Assembly: GCA_045588915.1 (NCBI GenBank)
Contig: JAZNFA010000001.1
Coordinates: forward strand, 1 to 8,994
DNA: 8,994 bases
From: RGIG8050 sp045588915
GTDB taxonomy: Bacteria; Bacillota; Clostridia; Christensenellales; UBA1242
Reading direction: 5' to 3'
Made by a program: the position numbers and the translations under genes. Position 1 is the stretch's first letter; each line of letters opens with the position of its first letter. The notes beneath the pieces are model-generated. The model was not told where the DNA came from. It saw only the letters and a program-made list of their open reading frames with translations, and ran no database searches. Shown piece after piece: positions 1-5,967 of the stretch.

Positions 1-792
1 ATTTATTTTTTCTCTTAGTCTTTGAATTTCACTTGGCTCTCCTTCAAAAAGACTACTTATATATATTAATCTATTCTTTAAAAGTTCTAGAATTGTTAAT
101 CGCTTACCTCTGTTATTCATCGTTTCAAATGATACATAGATATCTATATCGTCAGATATCTCATAAGTATTAAATAAGAAATGTTGTGTTATCTTTGTAT
201 ATATTAATTCTAATTCTTCAGTAGATAATTTATTTAACTTCGATAAAAAGAATTCCTTTGCATTAAGTAAATTAGCATTATAAATTGTGTTTTCATCGGT
301 CTTTACAATATCTGATTGTTTCAATATTTTATTAATAAAAAAAGGATAACTAGGATTATCTTGTTCATAACAAAATAAAAATGTTTTATTTGATGTTTCA
401 TCTTTTTCCTCGTAAAGAAATTTTTCAATTATTTTATCTCTACTTGTATAGTTTAATTTATTTATATCTCTATTCTGCATTTCTTCAACTATAGTTGATA
501 TCAGAATAATACTGGTTGTAAGCCTTTGTTGGCCATCAACTATGAAAAATGGATTATATTGCTTTGAATCTATAATCCACAAATCATCTAACCATTTACT
601 GTACTTATCGAAAGTAACTTTTTCTAAAGTCAAAACACCAACATAATGATTTTTATCATGTTTTAGGCGTATTAAATCATTCCAGAATTCTTCTACCTCT
701 TTGGTTGTCCATGCATATCCTCTTTGAAAATCTGGTATGCGAAATATATTATCTGAAAATAATTTAGAAATAGATTTTAATTGTTCGTTCAT
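1..792 (-). CDS. DUF262 (GmrS-like) domain protein, C-terminal part beyond the left edge
   Basis: The frame is open from an ATG at 792 to the window edge, giving 264 residues of a longer protein. Three conserved DUF262 blocks are visible: FRIPDFQRGYAW (17-28), FIVDGQQRLTT (83-93) and FETMNNRGKRL (222-232). In this family the DGQQR motif is linked to nucleotide binding or hydrolysis, as in the GmrS half of GmrSD type IV restriction enzymes and in phosphorothioate-sensing SspE. Many DUF262 proteins carry a C-terminal DUF1524 HNH nuclease domain, but that part would lie outside the window and cannot be judged. An in-frame ATG two codons upstream (798) is an alternative start; both have only a weak AAAAG-type ribosome site. 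The gene is transcribed away from the lipoprotein gene. A role in defence against foreign DNA is inferred from the family and from the restriction-modification genes at the other end of the window. Confidence 0.88.
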   Translation of the reverse strand, partial: MNEQLKSISKLFSDNIFRIPDFQRGYAWTTKEVEEFWNDLIRLKHDKNHYVGVLTLEKVTFDKYSKWLDDLWIIDSKQYNPFFIVDGQQRLTTSIILISTIVEEMQNRDINKLNYTSRDKIIEKFLYEEKDETSNKTFLFCYEQDNPSYPFFINKILKQSDIVKTDENTIYNANLLNAKEFFLSKLNKLSTEELELIYTKITQHFLFNTYEISDDIDIYVSFETMNNRGKRLTILELLKNRLIYISSLFEGEPSEIQRLREKIN

Positions 793-814
793 AATCATTC
801 TTTTGTAATGAAAC

Positions 815-843
815 ATTATAATACAAAAATGAAAATGGAGCAA
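815..843 (-). promoter_or_regulatory. Predicted sigma-A-type promoter of the DUF262 gene
   Basis: Read on the minus strand, TTGCTC (843-838) is followed by a 17-nt spacer and a perfect TATAAT (820-815). The predicted transcript start lies near 808, leaving a leader of only about 10-16 nt before the alternative ATGs at 798 and 792. Confidence 0.6.
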
Positions 844-907
844 TTTATAATGTTGTAATTTTAAATCAATAAAAATTCATAATGAAATTTACGGCTATTT
901 TTTATTG

Positions 908-936
908 TTGAATGGAACATAAAACTATGTTAATCT
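908..936 (+). promoter_or_regulatory. Possible promoter of the lipoprotein gene
   Basis: TTGAAT (908-913) is followed by a 17-nt spacer and TAATCT (931-936), with an upstream TGT that would act as an extended -10. The -10 itself matches the consensus at only three of six positions. The predicted transcript start falls at about 943, exactly where the long leader hairpin begins, which supports the call. Confidence 0.4.
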
Positions 937-942
937 ATTAAT

Positions 943-1036
943 GGTCAAACAACTTAATAATATCAAGAGAGTGGGTTCTTAATTTTCGCCAAACGACGAA
1001 CAACCACCTATTCTCTTGAGAATAAGTTGTTTGACC
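943..1036 (+). ncRNA. Long 5' leader stem-loop upstream of the lipoprotein gene
   Basis: GGTCAAACAACTTA (943-956) is perfectly complementary to 1023-1036 (14 bp). Inside it, TCAAGAGA (963-970) pairs with TCTCTTGA (1012-1019), and GTGG (971-974) with CCAC (1004-1007). The next inner stem can be GTTC (975-978) with GAAC (998-1001). The structure is about 94 nt long with roughly 30 possible pairs, has no coding potential, and is not followed by a U-tract, so it is not a simple terminator. It probably forms the extreme 5' end of the lipoprotein mRNA. A stabilising or sensing role is inference; I do not recognise a known riboswitch class. Confidence 0.6.
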
Positions 1037-1038
1037 GC

Positions 1039-1083
1039 AACGGGAGTTCGTAGTTTTGGACTATGCCTCTCGTTAAGGGAGGC
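1039..1083 (+). promoter_or_regulatory. Hairpin with alternative pairing over the lipoprotein ribosome binding site
   Basis: Fold A pairs AACGGGAG (1039-1046) with CTCTCGTT (1067-1074, one G-U) and CGTAGT (1049-1054) with ACTATG (1060-1065), leaving the Shine-Dalgarno AAGGGAGG (1075-1082) free. Fold B pairs GCCTC (1065-1069) with GAGGC (1079-1083) and buries it. The folds exclude each other because they share 1065-1069. Fold A looks much stronger, so the default state would be ON. The layout resembles a translational switch, but no ligand is suggested by the sequence. Confidence 0.45.
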
Positions 1084-1091
1084 ATTTTCAT

Positions 1092-3641
1092 ATGAAAAAA
1101 ATAAAATCAATCATTTGTTTAGCGATAATATTTATTTGTAGTTCAGTGTTGCTAACCGCTTGCGGGAGCAGTGTTAAATTCAAAATTAAATTTATGATTG
1201 ATAACGAAGAATATGCCGTTGTTGATACCGCTGGAAATGAAACCATTTCTATGCCGGAAAATCCCGTAAAAGAAAATTATGTTTTTGATGGTTGGTATTG
1301 GGATGAAAATGTTTGGCAAAATCCATTTACTGCAAATTCTTTATTAGACCAACCACTGAACAGCGATATGAAAGTTTATGCCAAATGGAGTGATAACAAA
1401 GAATTAAAAGGAACAAAAGCAAATTTTATTGATTTTAAACAAGTTGATAGTTCCATTTATAAAATATCCGTATCGAATGCTACTGAAATCTTAAACCTAA
1501 GTGATTATGTAGAAGTGAGTAACAAAAGCTCTTGGCAATTAACCACCGATATTCAAGCAATCAATAATATCCCAAGTAAAATTGCAACATTGAATATTGG
1601 CGATAATACTTATTATGTTTTAGTTACTACTCAAACTGGTGATGTACAACTTTACACGTTAAACATTCGCCGAAGACCAATTTATACGGTTTCCTTTGGT
1701 GAATATGCTGAACCACAACAAGTTGAAGAAGATAGTTATGCCAAACAACCTGAAAATCCTGAAAGAGTTGGTTATACATTTACTGGTTGGAACTTTGATT
1801 TCTCATCAACAATTCAAAGTGATACATGCATTATTGCATTATGGACTGCCAATGAATATAAAATAAAGTATTGCTCTAACAATGATTTAGATATCGAAGA
1901 AACAGTTGATGTTACTTATGACGAAAATTTTATAACACCTCAAAATAATTTATTTACAAGAGATAATTATATTTTAGATGAATTTAATACAAAACAAGAT
2001 GGTACCGGCGCAACATATTCTTTAAACACAAGTTATCCATACCACTATGATAGTGATTTAATTTTATATGCAATTTGGAAGAGGACAAATTATAACATTG
2101 ATTATATTTTAGACGATGGAATAAATAGTGTGGATAATCCATCGGTATATAATATTGAAAGTCCTACATTTACATTGAAAGATGCTGAAAAAGAGTTTTA
2201 TATATTTTGTGGCTGGTTTATTGATAAGAATTTTCAATACCAAATTACACAAGTAGAAAAAGGAACCACTGGAAATTTAACATTTTATGCTAAATTTGAA
2301 CCAGCCGATGAATTAAAATATAAATTATCTAACGATAAAACTTATTATTCTGTTGTTGGGTATTTTGGTAACCCAGAAAAAATTTTGATAAAAGAAAATT
2401 ATAACAAATTACCGGTTAGGGAAATCTCTGCTTATGCTTTTAGCAATAACTTAAATTTAAAAACCATTGTAATCCCAAAAACTATTCTAAACATTGGAGA
2501 ATATGCGTTTAGTGGTTGTAATAATATTACTTCGTTATTTATTCCAGGGAATGTGACCAATGTTGGTCCTTGTGCTTTTTTTGGATGGAATTCTAATCAA
2601 TTGATTTATTGTGAATTTGCATATCCATACGACACGATTCAATGTGATGTGCAAATTTCAATTGATGGAAGTGGAATTTTGATTCCTATATCATATACTC
2701 CTGGTGGAATATGTTTAGGTCCACTTGTAATACAAATGCCATATTGTAGATGGCAAAATGGATGGCAAGATGAGTGTAATGCTCAAATTTTATGGTATGG
2801 AATGCATTGGAAATATGTTTCTGGCATTCCGACAGCTAATGCTGGTTTAAGCGAACAACAAGATTGGTTGGCTTACAAAGCTAAAGTTGATTACTATAAT
2901 CAGATGGCTGCAGGTAAGTTACAACAACTTGGCAATTTGTTAGCATTATGGAACAATGCACAAACAATTGAAGACAAATACGAATATTTACAAACCAATG
3001 GTTACAATGGCAATTTTGAGGAGTTAGAAACTGAAATTACAATGAACTGGAACAGTTTGGTAAGTTGCTATAATTCAGTTGTGAAAAATCAAAAACCAAC
3101 AAACAATTATGCTGACCCGCAATTTACAATGTCAATTTACAAGCCAATTATTGAATTTAACATTACCAATCAAGCGGCGGAGCAATTAACAGTTGCAGAA
3201 ATTAATGGCGCGATGGTAAATAATTGTTTGAACAGTGGTAAAGTAACAGTTCATTTGTTAATTGATAGTGAAGGCATAGTAAATGAAACAGTGGCAGCGT
3301 ATCGTTTAATTGATTGGTCGGTGTATGGACTTGCTTATAAAAATGATGTAATGCTAACTAATGTTGCAGATATTTATCTAGATGATACAAACTTAAACTA
3401 TTTGGCGTATATCAATTTAGCACCCGACGTAAATTTACCCTGGGATGGTCAAGGTGGCATCCGTTATTTCTTAACATATCAAACTAACTCTAATAATAGT
3501 TTTTATGAACATTCTCAAATCGAAAATTTTGTACTAAAAGAGAATAGTTATTTTAGTAGAAAGGGTGTATGCATTGATGGTGAAATAATTTATTATTACT
3601 ACGAAGGTACAACTTTAAAACCTTTAAATACAAAATCTTAG
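1092..3641 (+). CDS. Surface lipoprotein with InlB-type repeats and BspA-like leucine-rich repeats
   Basis: The 849-aa product starts with a lipoprotein signal peptide: a basic start, a hydrophobic stretch (7-21) and the lipobox LTAC, with Cys24 as the acylated residue, so it should be anchored outside the membrane. Listeria-Bacteroides (InlB B / Flg_new) type repeats follow at about 29-100, 198-252, 256-330 and 334-403, each ending in a YAKW, ALW, YAIW or YAKF motif. Between the first two is a probable beta-sandwich (about 103-195). BspA-like LRR_5 repeats occupy about 408-505 (AYAFSNNLNLKTIVIP, EYAFSGCNNITSLFIP). The rest (about 510-849) is unrecognised: a Cys- and Trp-rich patch (541-575), a likely helical segment (587-665) and a beta-rich end. 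The start has AAGGGAGG nine bases upstream. Such proteins usually serve adhesion or binding of host or polymer ligands; the ligand here is unknown. Its link with the neighbouring element is unclear, and it may be a chromosomal gene beside the insertion. Confidence 0.88.
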   Translation: MKKIKSIICLAIIFICSSVLLTACGSSVKFKIKFMIDNEEYAVVDTAGNETISMPENPVKENYVFDGWYWDENVWQNPFTANSLLDQPLNSDMKVYAKWSDNKELKGTKANFIDFKQVDSSIYKISVSNATEILNLSDYVEVSNKSSWQLTTDIQAINNIPSKIATLNIGDNTYYVLVTTQTGDVQLYTLNIRRRPIYTVSFGEYAEPQQVEEDSYAKQPENPERVGYTFTGWNFDFSSTIQSDTCIIALWTANEYKIKYCSNNDLDIEETVDVTYDENFITPQNNLFTRDNYILDEFNTKQDGTGATYSLNTSYPYHYDSDLILYAIWKRTNYNIDYILDDGINSVDNPSVYNIESPTFTLKDAEKEFYIFCGWFIDKNFQYQITQVEKGTTGNLTFYAKFEPADELKYKLSNDKTYYSVVGYFGNPEKILIKENYNKLPVREISAYAFSNNLNLKTIVIPKTILNIGEYAFSGCNNITSLFIPGNVTNVGPCAFFGWNSNQLIYCEFAYPYDTIQCDVQISIDGSGILIPISYTPGGICLGPLVIQMPYCRWQNGWQDECNAQILWYGMHWKYVSGIPTANAGLSEQQDWLAYKAKVDYYNQMAAGKLQQLGNLLALWNNAQTIEDKYEYLQTNGYNGNFEELETEITMNWNSLVSCYNSVVKNQKPTNNYADPQFTMSIYKPIIEFNITNQAAEQLTVAEINGAMVNNCLNSGKVTVHLLIDSEGIVNETVAAYRLIDWSVYGLAYKNDVMLTNVADIYLDDTNLNYLAYINLAPDVNLPWDGQGGIRYFLTYQTNSNNSFYEHSQIENFVLKENSYFSRKGVCIDGEIIYYYYEGTTLKPLNTKS

Positions 3642-3680
3642 TAGAGACAGTTTAATAATTAAAACAATTGGCAGTTAAAC

Positions 3681-3735
3681 GTGTGCTTGTCTATATACAA
3701 GTGGCGTCGCTTCGCTCCGCCATAGACAAGCACAC
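3681..3735. repeat. 14-bp perfect inverted repeat forming a long hairpin
   Basis: GTGTGCTTGTCTAT (3681-3694) is perfectly complementary to 3722-3735. Within the loop GGCG (3703-3706) pairs with CGCC (3718-3721). A short competing dyad, CTTGT/ACAAG (3686-3690 and 3697-3701), could form from the left arm alone. No T-tract follows, so it is not an intrinsic terminator. It lies 40 bp after the lipoprotein stop codon and is the first structured feature of the putative element, so it may be a recombination, replication or protein-binding site. Confidence 0.6.
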
Positions 3736-3738
3736 TCC

Positions 3739-3828
3739 CGACAAAACCGACGGCAAAAATTGGGGTGGCACGCAGGCTTTCTGCCAACCCCAATTTTTCT
3801 TTCCGCCGTAGTCTTTCTCCTTTTGTCG
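3739..3828. terminator. Nested hairpin; core resembles a bidirectional terminator
   Basis: The core pairs 3755-3770 (AAAAATTGGGGTGGCA) with 3782-3798 (TGCCAACCCCAATTTTT), a 16-bp stem with a single bulged base. It has an A-tract on the left and TTTTTCTTT on the right, so it could terminate transcripts from both sides. Around it, ACGGC (3750-3754) pairs with GCCGT (3805-3809) and CGACAAAA (3739-3746) with TTTTGTCG (3821-3828), which makes three nested dyads. It probably ends the lipoprotein transcript and insulates the sigma-like gene. The nesting is more than a terminator needs, so an origin or structured RNA is also possible. Confidence 0.55.
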
Positions 3829-3866
3829 TTGCCTTTTGGATTTGGTTGTCGCATAGTTTTCACCGC

Positions 3867-3921
3867 TGTCAAGGGAGATGTCTCTCTGTTTCCTTGACAC
3901 CGGCTTAATGATTGTTATTTG
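3867..3921 (+). promoter_or_regulatory. Palindrome overlapping a probable promoter of the sigma-like gene
   Basis: TGTCAAGG (3867-3874) and CCTTGACA (3892-3899) form an 8-bp dyad, with GAGA/TCTC inside (3875-3878 and 3881-3884). The right arm contains a perfect -35 hexamer TTGACA (3894-3899). With a 16-nt spacer it is followed by TATTTG (3916-3921), preceded by TGT as an extended -10. The predicted start is near 3928. The dyad would suit an operator. A related dyad lies upstream of the recombinase gene. Confidence 0.5.
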
Positions 3922-3926
3922 TCTTT

Positions 3927-3955
3927 CCGCATAGTCAAACTATGCGGTTTCTTTT
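3927..3955 (+). terminator. Terminator-like hairpin just before the sigma-like gene
   Basis: CCGCATAGT (3927-3935), loop CAA, ACTATGCGG (3939-3947) form a perfect 9-bp stem followed by TTTCTTTT (3948-3955). A second upstream copy, CGCATAGTTT (3850-3859), can pair over 10 bp with AAACTATGCG (3937-3946) instead and would break the hairpin, as an antiterminator does. If the promoter at 3894-3921 is used, the hairpin would instead sit at the 5' end of the mRNA and could protect it. Confidence 0.5.
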
Positions 3956-3984
3956 GTCGCCAAAAGGCAGACAAAAGGAGAAAT

Positions 3985-4596
3985 ATGAAAACAATACACT
4001 TAACAAATAACACAGTTATCACCCAAGAAAACATTCTTGATTTAGGCAAAGCGATTGCCTTAAAAGCCGTCAAAGGCTCGCTACGATATGCTTATGGCAA
4101 TATCGACTATTTGCACAAAAACATTATCAATGACCTGTATCATCACAATACAATGGATAATTACAGCGACAGCTTTGACATTGTACAAGAAACGGTATGC
4201 TTTCTATGTAACTTTATCGGTTACAAACTTGGCGATTTATACAATGGTATGACAATCCGTTTTGCTTGCTTTAGGACGATATATGCTTTTATTCGTAAAC
4301 AAATTAAAGTTAACAATAACGAAGTCGACGATGAAGTCTTACCATACATTCCAACACCCGAAACAGTGGATAAAGAACCAATCAACTATTCCAAAGCCAA
4401 AGAGATAGTTAGAACAGTTACATCAAATTCATTAGAAAGACAAATTCTTTCTTATCTTTACAGTGGTGCAACAGTAAACAATACTGCTGAATTTCTCAAT
4501 ATCAGTACGGATATAGTTTATAAACGAAGACGAAAATTTAAGGACAGACTATCCGCTTATAAATTGCCTCTTGCATTCTGTAAAACTATGTGTTAG
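3985..4596 (+). CDS. Sigma-70-like / helix-turn-helix regulator of the element
   Basis: The 203-aa product ends in a region-4-like helix-turn-helix: LERQILSYLYSGATVNNTAEFLNIS followed by VYKRRRKFKDRL (about 150-188), the usual pattern of sigma factors and sigma-like regulators. The segment around DIVQETVCFLCNFIGYKLGD (65-84) faintly resembles sigma region 2, but the linker and N-terminus are divergent. I chose the ATG at 3985 because AAAAGGAG lies directly upstream. The frame stays open 22 codons further to 3919, but that extension would run through the terminator-like hairpin and has no ribosome site. Small proteins of this type are common in Gram-positive integrative elements, where they act as transcription regulators. 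Likely targets are the element's own promoters, including those at its GTCAAGG/CCTTGAC dyads; that is inference. It is followed by 215 bp of non-coding DNA before the 42-aa ORF. Confidence 0.65.
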   Translation: MKTIHLTNNTVITQENILDLGKAIALKAVKGSLRYAYGNIDYLHKNIINDLYHHNTMDNYSDSFDIVQETVCFLCNFIGYKLGDLYNGMTIRFACFRTIYAFIRKQIKVNNNEVDDEVLPYIPTPETVDKEPINYSKAKEIVRTVTSNSLERQILSYLYSGATVNNTAEFLNISTDIVYKRRRKFKDRLSAYKLPLAFCKTMC

Positions 4597-4625
4597 TATT
4601 GTGGCTGGTACAATTAAAGACAACG

Positions 4626-4656
4626 CAAAATGACAATAAAAGAATTGATAATTTTG
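4626..4656. repeat. AT-rich hairpin containing a possible Rep nick sequence
   Basis: CAAAAT (4626-4631) pairs with ATTTTG (4651-4656), and CAAT (4634-4637) with ATTG (4644-4647). The right arm contains ATTGATAAT (4644-4652), which resembles the CTTGATAAT nick region known from pC194/pUB110-type rolling-circle plasmids. The rest of the gap 4597-4746 shows GC-containing sequence around 4662-4680 and an A-rich stretch (4716-4735), with no ORF or RNA gene that I can support. Confidence 0.3.
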
Positions 4657-4746
4657 TGAAGTGAACGGGCCGCAACTCGAAAAATTAACGAAGAATCAAA
4701 AGACTCGGTTCGATTAAAAATAAAAAAAAGAAAAATTGCATTTACG

Positions 4747-4791
4747 GGCGTTAAAGAAAATACTGGCCAAATTTTCTTTGCGTCTTTTTTT
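4747..4791 (+). terminator. Intrinsic terminator or attenuator upstream of the 42-aa ORF and rep
   Basis: GGCG (4747-4750) pairs with CGTC (4781-4784) and AAAGAAAAT (4753-4761) with ATTTTCTTT (4771-4779), followed by seven T residues (4785-4791). It lies after the sigma-like gene and 20 bp before the 42-aa ORF. It therefore either ends the sigma-like transcript or controls read-through into rep. Rolling-circle plasmids often limit Rep synthesis by attenuation; whether that happens here is inference. Confidence 0.65.
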
Positions 4792-4811
4792 GTCCTTAAA
4801 AGGAGTTAAAA

Positions 4812-4940
4812 ATGCAAAAACCAAAAATCGTAATCAAGAATGATTTAGATTTATCTCTGATTAACAATGAGTTCATTGTGGCAATGCTGAATTTAATTCT
4901 GGAAGAAAAGGAGCAGGAAAATGGACTACATCAAGACTAA
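4812..4940 (+). CDS. Small 42-aa ORF overlapping the rep start
   Basis: ATG at 4812 opens a 42-residue frame, starting MQKPKIVIKNDLDL and ending ENGLHQD, stopped by TAA at 4938-4940. AGGAG lies 6 nt before the start (4801-4805), which makes translation likely. The peptide has a basic N-terminus, a hydrophobic or amphipathic middle (about 21-31, FIVAMLNLILE) and an acidic EEKEQE segment. It has no signal peptide or recognised domain. Its last 20 bases overlap the start of rep in another frame, and rep's ribosome site (4906-4913) lies inside it, so it may be a leader peptide for translational coupling or a small copy-control or Rep partner protein. I do not recognise a family. Confidence 0.6.
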   Translation: MQKPKIVIKNDLDLSLINNEFIVAMLNLILEEKEQENGLHQD

Positions 4941-5799
4941 AATCTATTTTGACGGTAGCCATTATATCGGCATTCCCAAAACAGCTCAGTATTGGAAGAA
5001 ACGCAAACACAAATCTAAACCACTAACAAATGAAACAGAAACAAAAGTTAAACAAATGTTAAGTGAACGAACAAATGAATCGAAACAAGAAAAGACAAAA
5101 AGAATTATTAAAGTATTAAATCAAGACATTAAGAATATTAAACAAAGCAAAACTATTGTAGATACAGTAATTAATAAAGAAAGAAGAAATCGTATCGTTA
5201 GATATACTAGATTAAGTCGTAAAGTAGGACTTCAAAAGTGGACACACTTTTGCACATTTACATATGATTCTAATAAATTAACAGAAATTGAATTTAGAGA
5301 AAAATTTTTGAATTGTTTAAGACATTTATCTAATCGGAAAGGGTGGAAGTACATTGGTGTCTTTGAACGCAGTCCACAGTTACAAAGGTTACATTTTCAC
5401 GGCATCTTTGTTATTCCCGAAATGGTCGGTGAAATTATTGAAACCAAAGACTATTCAACCAAAAACCACCAAATGCAAATCGCTCATCAAAACACTTTCT
5501 TTTTAACACGCTTTGGTCGTAACGATTTCAAACCTATAGAAGATAATGCTATGGCGCAGAAAGCCGTTAGATACATCTTGAAATACATTCGTAAAACCGG
5601 TGAGAAAGTAATTTATTCCAAACACCTACAAACCTATTTTGTAACAGATGTTATGGAAGATGATGTAGTTTGCACAATCGGACAAGAGAACCGCAAGATT
5701 CTTCTCTTCGATGATTTTAAGTGTTGGGATTTGGTAAACGGAAAACTGTTTGGCACTGTGAGTAAAGAGTTAATAGATAGTTTGCCAAAAGCTTTCTAA
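4921..5799 (+). CDS. Rolling-circle replication initiator (HUH-type Rep)
   Basis: The 292-aa protein carries the three motifs of HUH endonucleases in order. Motif 1 is THFCTFTYD (108-116). Motif 2 is RLHFHGIF (156-163), with the metal-binding pair His158 and His160. Motif 3 is VRYILKYIRK (216-225), in which Tyr222 (or Tyr218) would be the nicking residue that becomes linked to the DNA 5' end. The N-terminal 100 residues are very basic and likely bind DNA. Length and motif spacing fit single-tyrosine plasmid or phage-type Reps; I cannot assign the exact subfamily. AAAAGGAG (4906-4913) lies 7 nt before the ATG, inside the overlapping 42-aa ORF. The protein should nick an origin and start rolling-circle replication of the excised element. 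Palindromic regions before and after the gene are candidate origins. No helicase domain is present, so a host helicase would be needed. Confidence 0.8.
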   Translation: MDYIKTKIYFDGSHYIGIPKTAQYWKKRKHKSKPLTNETETKVKQMLSERTNESKQEKTKRIIKVLNQDIKNIKQSKTIVDTVINKERRNRIVRYTRLSRKVGLQKWTHFCTFTYDSNKLTEIEFREKFLNCLRHLSNRKGWKYIGVFERSPQLQRLHFHGIFVIPEMVGEIIETKDYSTKNHQMQIAHQNTFFLTRFGRNDFKPIEDNAMAQKAVRYILKYIRKTGEKVIYSKHLQTYFVTDVMEDDVVCTIGQENRKILLFDDFKCWDLVNGKLFGTVSKELIDSLPKAF

Positions 5800-5800
5800 G

Positions 5801-5941
5801 TGTCTTGTTCCGCCAGAGTGTAAACGGGATTGTTGCTCGGTCAAGGGTAAAGTGAATCGCTAGCGACCCTTGACCGTGTGGAAAAATATTTAACTAAATA
5901 ATTACTAACAATTCCGTTTAACTCGTGGCTGTCGCAAGACA
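5801..5941. repeat. Gap-spanning imperfect palindrome between rep and the recombinase gene
   Basis: The arms pair in layers: TGTCTTG (5801-5807) with CAAGACA (5935-5941), GCCA (5812-5815) with TGGC (5926-5929), and a 19-nt arm (5816-5834) with 5907-5924, differing by one inserted base and one mismatch. Inside sits the separate dyad 5839-5875. Almost the whole gap can fold as one branched structure, on either strand. Single-strand origins of rolling-circle plasmids look like this; a structured mRNA leader for the recombinase is the alternative. Confidence 0.6.
5839..5875 (+). promoter_or_regulatory. 10-bp palindrome with embedded TTGACC, possible operator
   Basis: GGTCAAGGGT (5839-5848) and ACCCTTGACC (5866-5875) are perfect complements, with the palindrome TCGCTAGCGA at 5857-5866 overlapping the right arm. 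TTGACC (5870-5875) could be a -35 box, but no convincing -10 lies 16-18 nt downstream; AATAAT (5897-5902) is 21 nt away. The core GTCAAGG/CCTTGAC is shared with the dyad at 3867-3899. Confidence 0.4.
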
Positions 5942-5967
5942 AAACAAAATTCAATAAGGAGGTTGAA

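Larger units (their letters stand above)
3814..3983 (+). repeat. 24-bp inverted repeat burying the sigma-like gene's ribosome binding site
   Basis: TTTCTCCTTTTGTC (3814-3827) is the exact complement of GACAAAAGGAGAAA (3970-3983). After a 2-nt bulge, TGCCTTTTGG (3830-3839) is the exact complement of CCAAAAGGCA (3960-3969). The right arm contains AAAAGGAG (3973-3980) and ends two bases before the ATG at 3985. A transcript entering from upstream would hide the start signal, whereas one starting near 3928 would not contain the left arm. Confidence 0.6.

Noticed and set aside
943..1036. The long hairpin as a retron msr-msd or transposon end
   Set aside because: No reverse transcriptase or transposase gene is present in the window, and no second copy of the repeat was seen.
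3675..3900. Two overlapping minus-strand ORFs of 65 and 69 codons with Cys- and Lys/Arg-rich products
   Set aside because: They lie wholly over the nested hairpins, lack ribosome sites, and overlap each other in different frames. The structure explains the open frames better than coding does.
3919..3984. 22-codon N-terminal extension of the sigma-like protein
   Set aside because: It runs through the terminator-like hairpin, has no ribosome site, and a good AAAAGGAG precedes the ATG at 3985.
4701..4720. GGTTCGATT resembling a tRNA T-loop
   Set aside because: No acceptor stem, D-arm or anticodon arm fits upstream, so there is no tRNA here.
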